A stretch of DNA of 64,000 bases, from the NCBI GenBank assembly GCA_036873755.1, contig JAVTVY010037228.1:103489-167488 (forward strand), in the 5' to 3' direction. This stretch comes from Hanleya hanleyi. Its lineage: Eukaryota > Mollusca > Polyplacophora > Lepidopleurida > Hanleyidae. The first letter of the stretch is position 1, and each line of letters opens with the position of its first letter. This document shows, in pieces, positions 20,681 through 32,559 of this stretch. Position numbers and translations under genes: made by a program. The notes below the pieces were generated by a model, which saw only the letters and a program-made list of their open reading frames with translations, did not search any database and was not told where the DNA came from.

Positions 20681-21455
20681 AAAAAAGTATGAACACAGAA
20701 AGATAAATTACGAGGATATACATGTATAGGCATTGATCTAAGCTAAACTCATAAACATGGTCATCGTGCAATCTCAGTAAATTCAGATATAATATCACGG
20801 AATATTGTATCGGACTTCAGCGCTATATAAATTCCGTGCGAATTTCAAACTACATTTTTAGCCAATCAGGTTGTGAACAATTTCAAAGTCACGCCCACAG
20901 TAATTACACACGGTAGCAGGTGGACAAAAAGAGCAAATATAATCGAGAAACAGTATCGTAGTATGGCAGACATAGTGCGTGGTCAATGTGGACATCAAAG
21001 GTTTCACTCCCGCCAAAAAATCTGGCTTTGTTAGACTTTAAAAAATATCAAAACATCTTGCCGTGCGAAGGTGTTGATATCTGTGAACCACACGTCAATC
21101 ATTGTCAAAGTGAAAAGACACAAATTGTCGCGATTGGCTTATTATGGGATCTCGTAATTTATCGGCGAACATTTTGCACGAATCTTTCACAGCGTCACGT
21201 CTAGATGGTATTCGCCTGATTTACCATCTTGGATTACCCAGATTGGGCATCGTGCTCATTGCGGTAATCGAAGATCACCTTCTTTAAGGTCATGCCGTTA
21301 ATAATACACACTGTATAAGAGACAGACTGCCATTTTTCTAGACTTTCTTCGAATAACTTTACCATTCTATAACAATATATCGGCATATATTATACAGAAC
21401 CAAGGCTGAATGGAGACAACTATTATAGTTAAAACGTAACCTTACTCGTACTAAC
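20681..21455. other. Intron 4, unique part
   Basis: AT-rich DNA between the end of unit 3 and exon 4. A chance match to the Tn5 mosaic-end core is noted at 21312-21325. Nothing else supported. Confidence 0.5.
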
Positions 21456-21521
21456 CTAGGAAGTGTTGAGATAGTCACTGGATGTTCATTAGCGGATAAC
21501 ACACTCTGTAACAATTCTCTC
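21456..21521 (-). CDS. GCLC: GCLC-like exon 4
   Basis: This short 66-bp exon has acceptor TTGTTGTAATTTCAG and donor GTTAGT. It accepts one base to complete the Arg codon begun in exon 3, then encodes RELLQSVLSANEHPVTISTL followed by PR. The family has RKEATSILEENQALCTITSFPR in this place, so spacing and the T-I-x-x-x-P-R ending agree. It ends in phase 2. The exon sits just to the right of the Polinton-derived complex, which fills the next intron of about 17.3 kb. It is too short to be visible as an open frame on its own, and phase continuity on both sides is the main support. Confidence 0.75.
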
Positions 21522-22639
21522 CTGAAATTACAACAAAATCACGGCCTTCATCAGTGAGACGGCAACATTATTGCAAAATCACCATCGTTTCAAATTCATC
21601 AGTTGGGGTTGCCGTATGAGTGTCGAGTATGAATCGAAATGCTGAAACATACCCACGGGTCACTTCCACGGGTTTCAGACTGGAAGATAAGACCGTGTTA
21701 TCATTTCCGAAAAATCATCTGCCGAGCTAGCAATGTTGTTAAGATTCAGTACAAAAAAATCCAAATATATTTCCAGGAATTCCCCCACCAAAATTTGAAA
21801 ACGCGATGATCCCGAATCTCATGACCTGGTGTTATTCATGAAGGTTTTACCCATGTTGTATGCAGTATATTTCTTTCCATTCTTTCATCTTGAGTTGGAT
21901 ATATGGGGTGCAACCGGTATTGACTGACATGTGACAATATATTTCACGTGTTGTAATATTTACACTAGAATAAAATGAAAATTTCAAAATAGAAAATATT
22001 GCCACATTTTTACGAAAAAATGGTTTCGTAATGTAATTAAGATCGTTCTTTTCTTTTAACATTTCACTTGACCCATTTTATTAAACTTTTTTCTCCCATA
22101 TATAGTTCTGAAAAACTGGGGAGGGAAATGATGGTTCATCACTTATAATCCCATAGTACAGTTAGAACAGACACACCCATGGGTTGAATTTATAAGGCAT
22201 CCTCTCCCAGGGGGCTTTGCGCTACACTCCATTTATCCCTGTAGGGGTCTTTCCATTTTGCAGGATTCTTGCAGAAACCAAGAACTGTTCTATCAAACTG
22301 TTTTACTATTACAAAACGTATATTTATCTTGAAATACACTTAACAGTTATTCATTATATTTCAAAACGCCAATGCCGCTTGGTCTGAAGGTAGCTTTTTA
22401 CAATTTTATCATAGAACTATATGCTGTGGACAGATATATCGGTGAATAGTGGCCGATATCAATTCGCCCAGTTAGACGGTCTCCATATCACTTTACCCTG
22501 ACGACAGATGACCTCGGGTCAACTCCGGCACAGTCCGTGAGACCCTGACAGCGCTAAATGGAGAGGCGCGAAGCAGAACGTACTGAATGCCTGGTAGAGC
22601 TTGTGCGTAAGGATGTAATTCATGAATACAGCACTTCAC

Positions 22640-22759
22640 CTGCGTTTTAAGTTATCTTCCACGTGTATCAGATCTTCCAGACGCCCGCTGTATGGTTCGT
22701 AAGGTATAGACTCTACCTGATACTCCGCTACTTCTGGCATCCAATGTCCAAGCTGTGAT
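22640..22759 (-). CDS. GCLC: GCLC-like exon 3
   Basis: This 120-bp exon (1 + 117 + 2 bases) accepts phase 2 from exon 2 and ends in phase 2 at CAG|GTGAAG. It encodes HWMPEVAEYQVESIPYEPYSG and then a VEDNLKRR end. This aligns without gaps to the family segment [21 protein letters not shown]...VEANMRKRR. The acidic residue of the family IEGTP motif is kept (VESIP), but the usual Arg before Pro is Met and GTPG is changed. The acceptor is a tandem GAGCAG (NAGNAG), so splicing could include or omit one Arg codon. Intron 2 behind it (5.2 kb) holds a MITE and a foldback element. Confidence 0.8.
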
Positions 22760-23577
22760 CTGCTCATCGAAATACGAATATGTATATACCATCATACAAT
22801 TAATTGACTGTAAATTGAGAGTTTTCCAATATCGGACTCAAGACTTGTGAACCTCCCCTACAAACGAGCAATTAAGTTAACAAATGAAAAACTCACCTTT
22901 TCAGAGTTGATTGGGCCGGCTAAGATAAGACAAGAACTTTATGTAAAGTTGTTTTGTAAAACAATGTAACATTAGCTCTCTCAGTTACATACCATTTACC
23001 GTAATTGGCCGTCTCATGTGGTACTTAGGGTCACAAACGGCCGATAAAGATCTGCATGTGACGCGTGAAAGGCTAATTTGGGGATGTGGAAAAAACAAGT
23101 TAGTTTAACATACAATCTCGGCCACAATGGTTGGTGCATTGTCAAAAAAAATTGAGACTTTGACAGAACAGTGTAATTCTGGCGAATCAAACTGACTCTT
23201 GAGTGTAGTTTTTTCTGTATTCTACCTGTATTGGAATTCGAATAGTGTACAATTTCAGACGACCTATCAGAAAACTATGCAAAACTCCTGGAAACGTCAA
23301 TATGAGTAAAGTAAATATTCATTGGTATGCTGCGTTTCAACGTCGAACGTCTCTTACTGGCAACACCATGGCATGCTAATCACAAGGTTTTGTTGCGAAG
23401 AAATCGACGTATTAACAGTTTTGTTCAGAATGTAGCTTTCAATCGCTGCAAATGTATCGTGTGAACACCCATTGTCGCAAATACACGATTATCGCCTCCC
23501 ATAAGTGTTCCATCATGGAACTTGACATCTATAGACATCCTTATAAGCACCCGGGTTACGGTTTTTACACAATAGAT
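22760..23577. other. Intron 2, right of exon 3
   Basis: AT-rich, no open frame of note, no repeat recognised. Confidence 0.5.
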
Positions 23578-24081
23578 TTAACCCTATCTGGCCTGGGCTT
23601 TTTGGGACCTGTCCAGGCCTGGGGGGGGGGGCCTCCCTAATTAAAATCCAAGATGGCCGCTTTGATGACGTCACAGTGACGTCATTTTCAAAAACGACAT
23701 TTTTTGGTCGATTTTTCGGTCAGATTTTCCGAAATTTTTATTTTTGCAATTTCTCCGCAAAAACTGCATGATAAATTAGTAAATATTAATGTAATGTGAA
23801 ATAAAATAGTTTTTGCCCACTTTTCATTGCGGAAAAGCGGAAATTTTGAAGAAATATGACAAAAACATCACTTTTCTGGGACCCCACGTGGTCGCCATCT
23901 TGGATTTACCCATGATCCTCTGCTCGGGGGGTTATGCAAATACGCTCAAAATAACCCCAATACGATAAACTATAAAGTCACGGAGTGTCCGCTCTCCATT
24001 TTTTGTCGTTCCGGAGATAGCGCAGAAAGTTTGGTAGGGGGACCACAATGCCCCCCCCCCCACAAGGCCACGTAGGGTTAA
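23578..24081 (+). mobile_element. TTAA-flanked MITE, copy A
   Basis: It starts TTAACCCTATCTGGCCTGGG and ends ACGTAGGGTTAA, with TTAA at both borders as for piggyBac- or Kolobok-type elements. It has no coding capacity. Inside are GCCTGGGGG runs, paired GTGACGTCA sites (TGATGACGTCACAGTGACGT) and AAGATGGCCGC / CGCCATCTTGGAT motifs. The right terminal repeat has mutated. It is a reverse-oriented relative of 34431-35028. Confidence 0.8.
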
Positions 24082-25152
24082 GAAAAGCCCCCAAAAGGCG
24101 ATTCTGACGTACACGTGCATTCTCTCTTATATATACTAGTCCCCAAACGCTGCTCGAAAGCAACAATGACGTTCCCCCTGTATGCATTGCTGAAACGCGC
24201 CCAAGTGTGGCATTTTGTTGAGAAGATCAAATTATCAGAAGAAGAACGATATTGCAATCGACACTTTGAGTCAACCACCTCTTATGACAACTGTCTTTCG
24301 TGTTTACGATTGACCAGTCACTTGCATGGCACAATACGCCAAACTTAAGCATTCATACCACACTTTGGAGAAGAAAACTTGAACTCGAAAACAACAACAT
24401 GCTGAAACCACCTACCAGCTGCCAGACGATGTCAATACAGAGGCGACAATGTCGATGTTGGGTGAAATTAGACTTATGTACTAGTCAGCTGTACTCGAAT
24501 CCTCTTTTCACTGATGTCTGTGGCATTGTTAGACTGTGCGGGAGACAGTTCGGCGAATAATCTCACTTTGAGGTAAGGTTCAGCTTCGAAGATAAATCCC
24601 CTGATTTAAACCCCATAGAACACATATCCGAGCAGCCTGACCGTGTATTTTATCAAGGGGTGATCACTCTATTCTCCTAAAGCAATTCTGAAGTGCCTTT
24701 GAGACAGAATGGGACATTTTCTTGATTTATGCATTGAACAACCTTGCGACAAGGATACCGTATCGTTTTGGGCTAACAAATGAAGTCCAAGACAGAAAGC
24801 CAGCATACCAATAAATGAAATGACCACGATGTGGTAGCAAACAGGGTTTTTTGTGTGTTTTGTTTTTTGACTTTCCCGTATACATTTTAGCATAGATTTT
24901 TAAATATACCTGAAATATATTATATATTATAATCTATGTATACTAAGAAATCCATGATAAAATGTGTAGGATGGTAGGGTGGTAAATTATCCGGTCACAT
25001 CCTGGGTATTACGGGTGCTAGGCATGTACAGGCAGAGTGATTTGATTTCTTCAGTATTTCTCAATCTCTCCAGCTGTGGATGAATATTTGCATATTATAA
25101 CTTGAGTATGGATTAAACGGTAATATATTGTGACCTTGACCAACACAAACAT

Positions 25153-27382
25153 ATGGTGTTCTATTTGGGCCAATTTGATCTCGCGCGTCGACTTGCAAAA
25201 GGGCGACGCGCGACGCGCGACGCGAAGCGTTTTGAAACCCGACGTCGCCCTCTCCGTCGCGCGTCGCGCGTCGCCTTTTGCAATGTTAAAGAGATAGGCC
25301 AAAACTGATGGTGTCTTATTTGGGCCAATTGCCCTATCTCCTAACATTGTAAAAGTCGACGCGCGACGCGCGACGGAGAGGGCGACGTCGCCTTTCAAAA
25401 CGCGACGTCGCCCTTTTCCGTCGCGCGTCGCCCTTTTAAAGGGCGACGCGCGACGCGCGACGGACATTCGCGTCGCGCGTCGCCCTTTTGGTTTACAAAA
25501 GTGCGCATGTCTGGGGGGAGCATGTATTACTATAATGTTCACAGCTGTGATTTTCGATTCTTGTAGCTCCTGACTGACCGGTGTTGGTAATTGTGTTGAT
25601 GATAGCAAAAATGACAAGATATTTTGAATGCAATGAGACTATGTACAACATAATATATTTGTTTCGCTGTCTGAAATGCTTTTTTGCTGATCAATTTTCG
25701 AACACTGGTACCTGTATTCCACAAAATCCACACCCCTCAATCGATGTCAATGTGTTACTATTTCGCCGGACTAATACGTCAATTAAATTCAAGTTTCCAC
25801 TAATGAACAGAAGCGTATGTAAGTAACTATTATGCAGGATTAACAGTAACGACTGGAAAACAGAGGGAAAATAATTAATCGCTTGTGTAGTTCAATGTAA
25901 CTGTGAGATCTTACATTCTGGAGACCTGTTAAAACGCGCCACGTTGCATTTTATCTCGAATCATACAACCCTTTTTAATAGTAAGGCTTTGTTTTCTGCC
26001 ATTTCAGACAAGTGACTATATGCATGATATGCTGTCAAAGTAAAGGTGAGGTGTGGGGTCATTTAACTTTCGTTTTCGGCCGAAAAACAGTAACTTTCGT
26101 TTTCGGCCGGAAAACAGTAAGATCCCACATTTCCTTTGAGCTACACAAGCTGTTAATTAGTTTTTGTCTGTTTTCCAGTCGTAACTGTTACTCCTGCAAA
26201 ACTGTTATTTTCATAAGCTTTTGGTTCATTATTGGAAACTTGAATTTATTTTACGTATTAGCCCGACGAAATATGAACACATTGACAAGCTAATAGATGC
26301 GTATTGTCCTCGCGATGGAGGGGTGTGGATTTTGTGGAACACAGGTACCAGTGTTCGAAAATTAATCAGCAATATAACATATCTGACAGCGAAACAATTA
26401 AAGTATGTGATACATAGTCTCCATGTATGTTAAATATCTTGCCATTCTTGCTTTGTTGCAGTAAATTCTCAGCAAATTACCAACACCGGTCAGAAGCTAC
26501 AAGGTTCGGAAATCACAGATGTGAACTTTTTTTTTTCGTTCGAAATTAACACCCCAAATCACAATACAACGAAACAATACGAGACAGAACAAGACTATAT
26601 GATACGATACAATACAATAAAATGCAAAATAATACCATACATTACAATACAATATATTACAATTCAACATATTACAACTCAATACATTACAAAACAATAC
26701 AATTCTAAACAATAGCATACCATACAGTACGGTGAAATATACCATAATTCAACACATCAAAGTGCAAAGATACACCTTTACATAAAAGAAGAAAGTTAAC
26801 AAAGATTGTGAATTTTATATAATACGTTTGTACAACCTATAGTGGCAAACTTCAATTGATAATTTGATTGATAATTTATTGTGTCTGGTGAACAAAATGG
26901 AATACATGCTCCCCCCAGACATGCGCACTTTTGTAAACCAAAAGGGCGACGCGCGACGCGAATGTCCGTCGTCCGTCGTCCGTCGCCCTTTTAAAAGGGC
27001 GACGCGCGACGCGAATGTCCGTCGTCCGTCGTCCGTCGCCCTTTTAAAAGGGCGACGCGCGACGCGAATGTCCGTCGCGCGTCGCGCGTCGCCCTTTAAA
27101 AGGGCGACGCGCGACGCGCGACGGAAAAGGGCGACGTCGCGTTTTGAAAGGCGACGTCGCCCTCTCCGTCGCGCGTCACGCGTCGACTTTTACAATGTTA
27201 GGAGATAGGGCAATTGGCCCAAATAAGACACCATCAGTTTTGGCCTATCTCTTTAACATTGCAAAAGGCGACGCGCGACGGAGAGGGCGACGTCGGGTTT
27301 CAAAACGCTTCGCGTCGCGCGTTGCGCGTCGCCCTTTTAAAAGTCGACGCGCGAGATCAAATTGGCCCAAATAGAACACCAT
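25153..27382. mobile_element. 2.2-kb foldback element with GTCGCGCG-rich arms
   Basis: The arms are reverse complements over roughly 25153-25860 and 26165-27382. The outer 350 bp of each arm are built from GGGCGACGCGCGACGCG-type repeats, and inner parts share unique sequence such as CAATCGATGTCAATGTG with its decayed complement. The ends are ATGGTGTTCTATTTGGGCC and its complement. Flanks read ACAAACAT at 25145-25152 and ACAAACAC at 27383-27390, a 7-8-bp target duplication as in hAT-like elements. No transposase is present. It lies in intron 2. Confidence 0.85.
26550..26720 (+). repeat. AATAC/ATTAC low-complexity stretch
   Basis: Imperfect pentanucleotide repeat (CAATACAATA, ATTACAATAC). It interrupts the right arm of the foldback element and has no counterpart in the left arm. 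Confidence 0.7.
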
Positions 27383-27894
27383 ACAAACACCATTAATAAA
27401 AGACCGGACAATTCTTCGGGTATTTTTACCTTAGTAGTGTAAAAATAAATCCCCCAGAACACAGTAGCATTTGCAGGTACAGATTAAGCGGCATAAAGAG
27501 ACAAACAGGTGCAAACGGGATCAAAGTTTTGCAACGAAGGTGCGCGTTCGAAAGTAAAACCAGTCCAGGATAAAGAACTCGACAAATCAGAATCAAGTAT
27601 GAGACCGCCATGTTTGATGACGTAGGTATAATTTGTAAAAAAAATCCTCTCCCAATTTAGTCTCCTGGCAGTTGCAGTTGGAGAGGATAATTTGTTATAA
27701 CCGTTTCATCACAATCGCCATACCAATGCCGACTTATACTATGCAATCATGTACTTACACAGACGCTATTGTGAAGCTAATAATACGGGAAGATAACTTT
27801 TTTTAAATACAACACGCATACGCGACAATGTTATATCATCCAGGCTATCTAGATTCTATTCACCTCTCATGTCATGTATCAATAATCTTAAGAT

Positions 27895-27936
27895 AAAAAG
27901 TAGTAGTAGTAGTAGTAGTAGTATAGTAGTAGTGGA
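27895..27936 (+). repeat. (TAG)n microsatellite
   Basis: Eight or more consecutive AGT/TAG triplets with one interruption, about 50 bp from exon 2. Confidence 0.9.
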
Positions 27937-27987
27937 CGAAGGGAATACGCAAAGATAACTTAGTCTAAGACAACAATACAAACTTAC

Positions 27988-28100
27988 CGATCTACTCCGA
28001 GTTGTTCCACGTCTGTGAGAAGTTTTAGAACTCTTGAAGCCTCGAGTGCTGCACGAGCCGTCTTCGCATCCCTGTCCAGTTTAACGAAAGAGTATTCCAT
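27988..28100 (-). CDS. GCLC: GCLC-like exon 2
   Basis: This 113-bp exon has acceptor TTTGTTTGTCTTCATTTAG and donor GTAAGT. It starts in phase 0 with codons for MEYSFVKLD, which continues WGEE of exon 1 to give the family motif GDEVEYxLVxFD. The two Glu residues of this motif (exon 1 last codon and exon 2 second codon) correspond to metal-ligand acidic residues of the eukaryotic GCL active site. The middle keeps K, R, L and VL..L spacing of the family. It ends in phase 2. Identity is low, so recognition rests on motif, phase and length together. It lies between the foldback element at 25.15-27.38 kb and the rest of intron 1. Confidence 0.82.
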
Positions 28101-29238
28101 CTAAATGAAGACAAACAAATCAACAACATATCAGTTTTTTCGAGCCCTTGGCGTAGCTGCAGAAGCTCAGCATAGTTATCACAATGATGCCTATCTGTGT
28201 ATACGGCCCAGTATAGCAAAGGAGTCCATTCGTTTTTTTCAAAAATTTGAGGAACTGCAAAACTTGTGACAAACGAGTACGTTGCACCAGCATCTCATAA
28301 TGTCTCAACTTTGACAAAACACGTTGAAAGGGTGTATGTCAATGCCAAATATCACAAAAGGATCCACTATAATATACGCCAATCATCTGCGCTGGCGAGA
28401 ATTTAAATGCGTTTGGGACAACACAGAATCAGAGAATAACATTGAAAACATCTGGAAAACCTTTGAAGATCGTTTGAATCACCTTTGCCATCGAAATATT
28501 TATATTCGATAATCTTTTAAAGGATCAGCTCGAAGATGTTTGGAGCAGATCAAAGATGTTTGTAGAACCTGAGTCACCTATCACTGATGATCTCAGCTTT
28601 TATTCATACAACGATCACCTTATATCTACGTATACAAAGACGTTATTTGCTGTTCGGTAGTCATATATCAAGTCATTTAATATTCCCATCAACGGTCTTA
28701 CAGTAATTGGGAGATCTATGTCGATCGTCTTCGCAGTTACCTCCATGTTACACAAGACGTCTGACGTATGGCAAAGATACAGCGTCTGTGCATTTTATGA
28801 AATTGGTCACGGTTACTAATGTATGCAACTTGAGCCCTTTAAATACTCTTGAAATGGGATTTTAACAAAATTAACAGCCCTTATTTGAAGCGATTTGTGA
28901 CCTAATTAACCTTACTACTTACAATAACAATGCTGGACGTTAGCTAAGATATTCATTATTTATTATAGCCCAGACATTACAATAATTATGAGCTGTTTTG
29001 GCGTTCATTAATAAACGTCAGATGAACGTTTAAACAAGGGAGACAACTAATATGGATTCCTTTCACACTTGATTGGGAAGAAACAGCTCACCACAGTTAT
29101 CACGGCACTCGGCAAATGTCATATTCTGGGTATTCTATTGCAAAGAGACTAATCTGTGAAGTTTAGAGCCGTCATTTGATGGAAACAGCTAATAGTGAAT
29201 GTCCGGAATATCATACGCGGAAGTCATACGCGTCTAAT
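28101..29238. other. Intron 1, left end
   Basis: AT-rich, no supported feature apart from the branch/polypyrimidine region next to exon 2. Confidence 0.5.
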
Positions 29239-29797
29239 TAGCCCCAACAGGGACCTAATGATACTGTCATTCATTAGGTCCCACGTACATCCTAGCCACC
29301 ATCGTCGTGTAGAAGCCCGAATCGTATAAACAATGATTTAGTTGCTCCTTACCTTGCATTTTCCGATCGTATCCGAGTCCGAATCGTCCGAACGATGGAG
29401 TGGGTTTCGCCGCCTTTTGTACCAGTCGCCGCTGAAAATTTCAAACAGCTCCGCCATGTTTGTTTCCACCCTGGAGTGTCGACTGCGCAAACGGTGGCCG
29501 CAATAAACACCATACACGCCACCGTTTGCGCAGTCGACACCCCAGCGTGAAAACAAACATGGCGGAGCTGTTTGAAATTTTCAGCGAGGACTGGTACAAA
29601 AGGCGGCGAAACCCACTCCAAAAGACAACAGATGTTGGCCGTTCGGACGATTCGGACTAGTTCATGATACGTTTTATCGGAAAATGCATGGTAAGGAGCA
29701 ACTAAATCATTGTTTATACGATTCGGGCTTCTACACGTGGCTAGGATGTACGTGGGACCTAATGAATGACAGTATCATTAGGTCCCTGCTGGGGCTA
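29239..29797. mobile_element. Mutator-like foldback element with duplicated exon-like ORF
   Basis: Ends are TAGCCCCAACAGGGACCTAA and its near-perfect complement. The flanks are the exact 9-bp duplication GCGTCTAAT at 29230-29238 and 29798-29806, the length typical of Mutator-like elements. The arms (about 29239-29500 and 29540-29797) are inverted copies. Each carries the same exon-like segment: a GTTTGCGCAGTCGACAC leader, ACAAACATGGCGG start, codons for MAELFEIFS and DWYKRRRNP, and a splice-donor-like AAGGTAAGGAGC (ATGGTAAGGAGC in the right arm). No transposase is present. It looks like a small element that captured a first exon and its promoter (Pack-MULE-like). Confidence 0.75.
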
Positions 29798-30449
29798 GCG
29801 TCTAATCACAATGCCAACGACATCCACGGGCAGTTAAGGGTGAAGCCCTGATATGCCGTTGACGCAATGCTATAGGCACAGATTTCTAGGATCACAAATG
29901 TCTTGGATCCCTAGTTTTTTCTGGACGGCGCACGGTGTAATCGATGGGAACGTTGTCATGACAACCACCAAGACATTTCACGAGAATAATATGAATCAAA
30001 ACAGTTACGCACAGTTAATATAAACTTACAGCTTCATGCTCAATTATATAGACTTTAATTCCTACTCCCAACTAAAACTTTTGTATATATCTTCTCTCCT
30101 TCACTCATTCATGCATCCTCGCGCACTTGTACATACTATCCGTTTATGTTACATGAATGTTAAAATATCATATGAATACGCACGAACTCAATAGTACGAT
30201 TAATGTAATATCAGCAATGTATATTTCAATATGCGGGAATAAACACAATGTGATGATGGGCCGCGAAATCCGAATGGGAAGCGGTCCGTAAAGTACAATT
30301 TCAATCAATTTGATCTCATTATGTGTTGGAACCGGTATGGAGGCTAAGAATATCCATGGCTGCGAGTGTCCGTCTCCTATCTTCTAACCAAGGTAGGACA
30401 CATTTCTCCACATTGGGGACAAGTGTCCGTCTTTAGTTGCAATAGAAAA

Positions 30450-30850
30450 GCATACACTGTAAATGTGGCGTATAGGATTTAAACACCATCATGACACGTT
30501 TAGGTCTAAATGTGTTTAGGAAAGTGTTGAAAATCGATACACATTTTTATTTTGACACATCACAAATTAAACACGTTGTGAATATAAACACATTCCGCAA
30601 CACATAAGTATATGACATGTTTAGCATTTAAACACATTTCATGGATCTTGACACATTCTTAAACACATTCCTAAACGCGAATATTTTAGGCGTTTAATTC
30701 AGAACACAATCCTAAACACAATAGAATAGCACAAAGCATGACATGTTTAGCATTTAAACACAATTTGTCGGCTATCTTCAACACATTACTAAACGCATAT
30801 TTCATGTGTTTAATTCAAACACACAAACCTAAACGTAATATTATGTTTGC
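30450..30850. repeat. AAACACATT-rich repeat
   Basis: Many copies of TGTTTAG / AAACACATT in both orientations. GACATGTTTAGCATTTAAAC occurs twice about 125 bp apart (near 30616 and 30741). It is a probable decayed inverted or tandem element. No termini identified. Confidence 0.5.
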
Positions 30851-31049
30851 CATGGCGTGACAAATTTGCATATTTTGTATTTGGCTTCATTCGTTAGCTG
30901 CTTGCCCTAAAGTATGTGAAAATACGCCTAGAAGCATTCAGATACATTCTTTCATCGTAGCTGTAGTTTTGAAATAGTTTTGTGAAGTTGTATAAACATC
31001 GACGACGGATTATTTCGTGTGCACTGTAACACAATCCGCGCAGTGATAC

Positions 31050-31145
31050 AACACTTGTTTCGTCTGACGTCACACATTTGCGCGCGCGCGTAACGGGCAT
31101 TTCTGCAAGAAGACGACAAGTGGATGTTGAACAGCAAGGTAAGAA
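31050..31145 (+). promoter_or_regulatory. CpG-rich CRE-containing block with donor-like site
   Basis: TGACGTCA at 31066 is followed by (CG)n and 65 bp later by CAGCAAG|GTAAGAATC. It could be a first exon or promoter of a nested transcript on the plus strand. Only the motif and the donor-like site support this. Confidence 0.25.
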
Positions 31146-31469
31146 TCTTGTCTCATCCATGTTATTTATGACAGAGATGTACAGTTTCATGCCTGTATCA
31201 TTCATTTTATTAGCCGTTGAATTTGATGTGAGGCCGATGTTGCGTACCGTAATGTAGTTTTTGTTGGATAAAATGTCGACATGTTTCGTCATCATGTCAT
31301 TTTGCTCGCGACCGAGTAGGCCTAGACCTGCAATCTTCGAAGGTAAAACGAATAGTTATTTTTCAAGTAAATTTGGCGAACCTGCTTTTTTTATCAAGAT
31401 TGAGAGAGGGGGGGAGTTGTCTTGATGCATTGATCTGTATCCTGGTGCCGCGTCAATTCATGGAATGAC

Positions 31470-31800
31470 TCATGTTGGGGTGAGGGAAGGTGGGGGGGGG
31501 GAGTATTTTTATTTCACCGTAGTCTTTGCTTCATTGTCATTCATAAATGTATTGTTGATTCGGCATGTAATGGTCCAAATGTGGGCACTGTGACCAGTGT
31601 CATTGTGTTGTATTTAAATTTGGGAAATAATTATATTCTAGAAAAGAAAAAAATATTTATATTTTTATTAACAACATCAGTGAGGGAAGGGGGGGGGGGT
31701 TATTTCACCGTAGTCTTCGCTTCATTGTCATTCATAAATGTATTGTTCATTCGGAATGTATTTATATTTTTATTAACAACATCAGCAATATCGACGAAGA
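31470..31800 (+). repeat. Direct duplication (~90 bp, 205 bp apart)
   Basis: Two copies of TTATTTCACCGTAGTCTT followed by GCTTCATTGTCATTCATAAA, each after a GAGGGAAGG(G)n run, plus a repeated TTTTTATTAACAACATCAG. Non-coding. Confidence 0.7.
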
Positions 31801-32559
31801 CACCCAAGAACAGACAAGCCATGGTGGTGACCGGTACACTTGGCTGTTCGACTTCCCCCGTACCATACACTTTCTCCCCCCACCCCCCGTACGTGTAGTT
31901 TATGCTTTTCACGCATTGAGTTGTCACCCGTAGCTAGGCTTTTCTGTACTGGAGATAAATAAAGGTAGTTTTATAACAGTAGCCACAGTTAGACTCGTAC
32001 CTAGCCCTCAACTAGAATAAATGCTTTGCCAATGCAGTCTGGCTATTTATATTTAACAGGCAAACTGTCTCAAGATCATAAATAATACATTTTCTACAGA
32101 GAACAGCACAAAAATTATGCATTCATCAGACATTCAGCAAACAGAGAAATACAAAGCCACAAACACACTTTTTTATTTGCCAGGTGAATTATACTACATG
32201 TTTGTTGCATGATTGGATTCTACATATGCATTTCGACCAATACTCCACTGACAGTAATTTATATGTATGCACCAACTTCTTCTCTTTACGTCCAAGCATC
32301 GTATAACAATTTGAATGAACTAGTTCAAAATATACAATCGATTAAAGCAACCCACCCTCTATCCCATTCCCACATTGATGGAAAAACGTCATTTGACCCC
32401 CACCATACAAAATGACCTGTAGAAAAAATGCTATACCACAATTTGAAGTGACACCCACCCTAAAACTGATCAGGAGAGGTTACCCTAACACAATATGCAA
32501 TCAGACCTTGTATGTGGTGTGGGTTGAGCAAGACCCTTTTTTAAGGCCTATACAGGAAA

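Noticed and set aside
21312..21325. TGTATAAGAGACAG matches the core of the Tn5 mosaic end used in sequencing libraries.
   Set aside because: Only 14 bases match, the rest of the adapter is absent and the flanks are continuous AT-rich intron. Probably chance; an adapter join would need a sharp change of sequence here.
22450..22639. Coding-like composition left of GCLC-like exon 3, considered as an exon extension.
   Set aside because: The frames do not match the GCLC family and exon 4 at 21456-21521 gives the expected continuation with the right phase.
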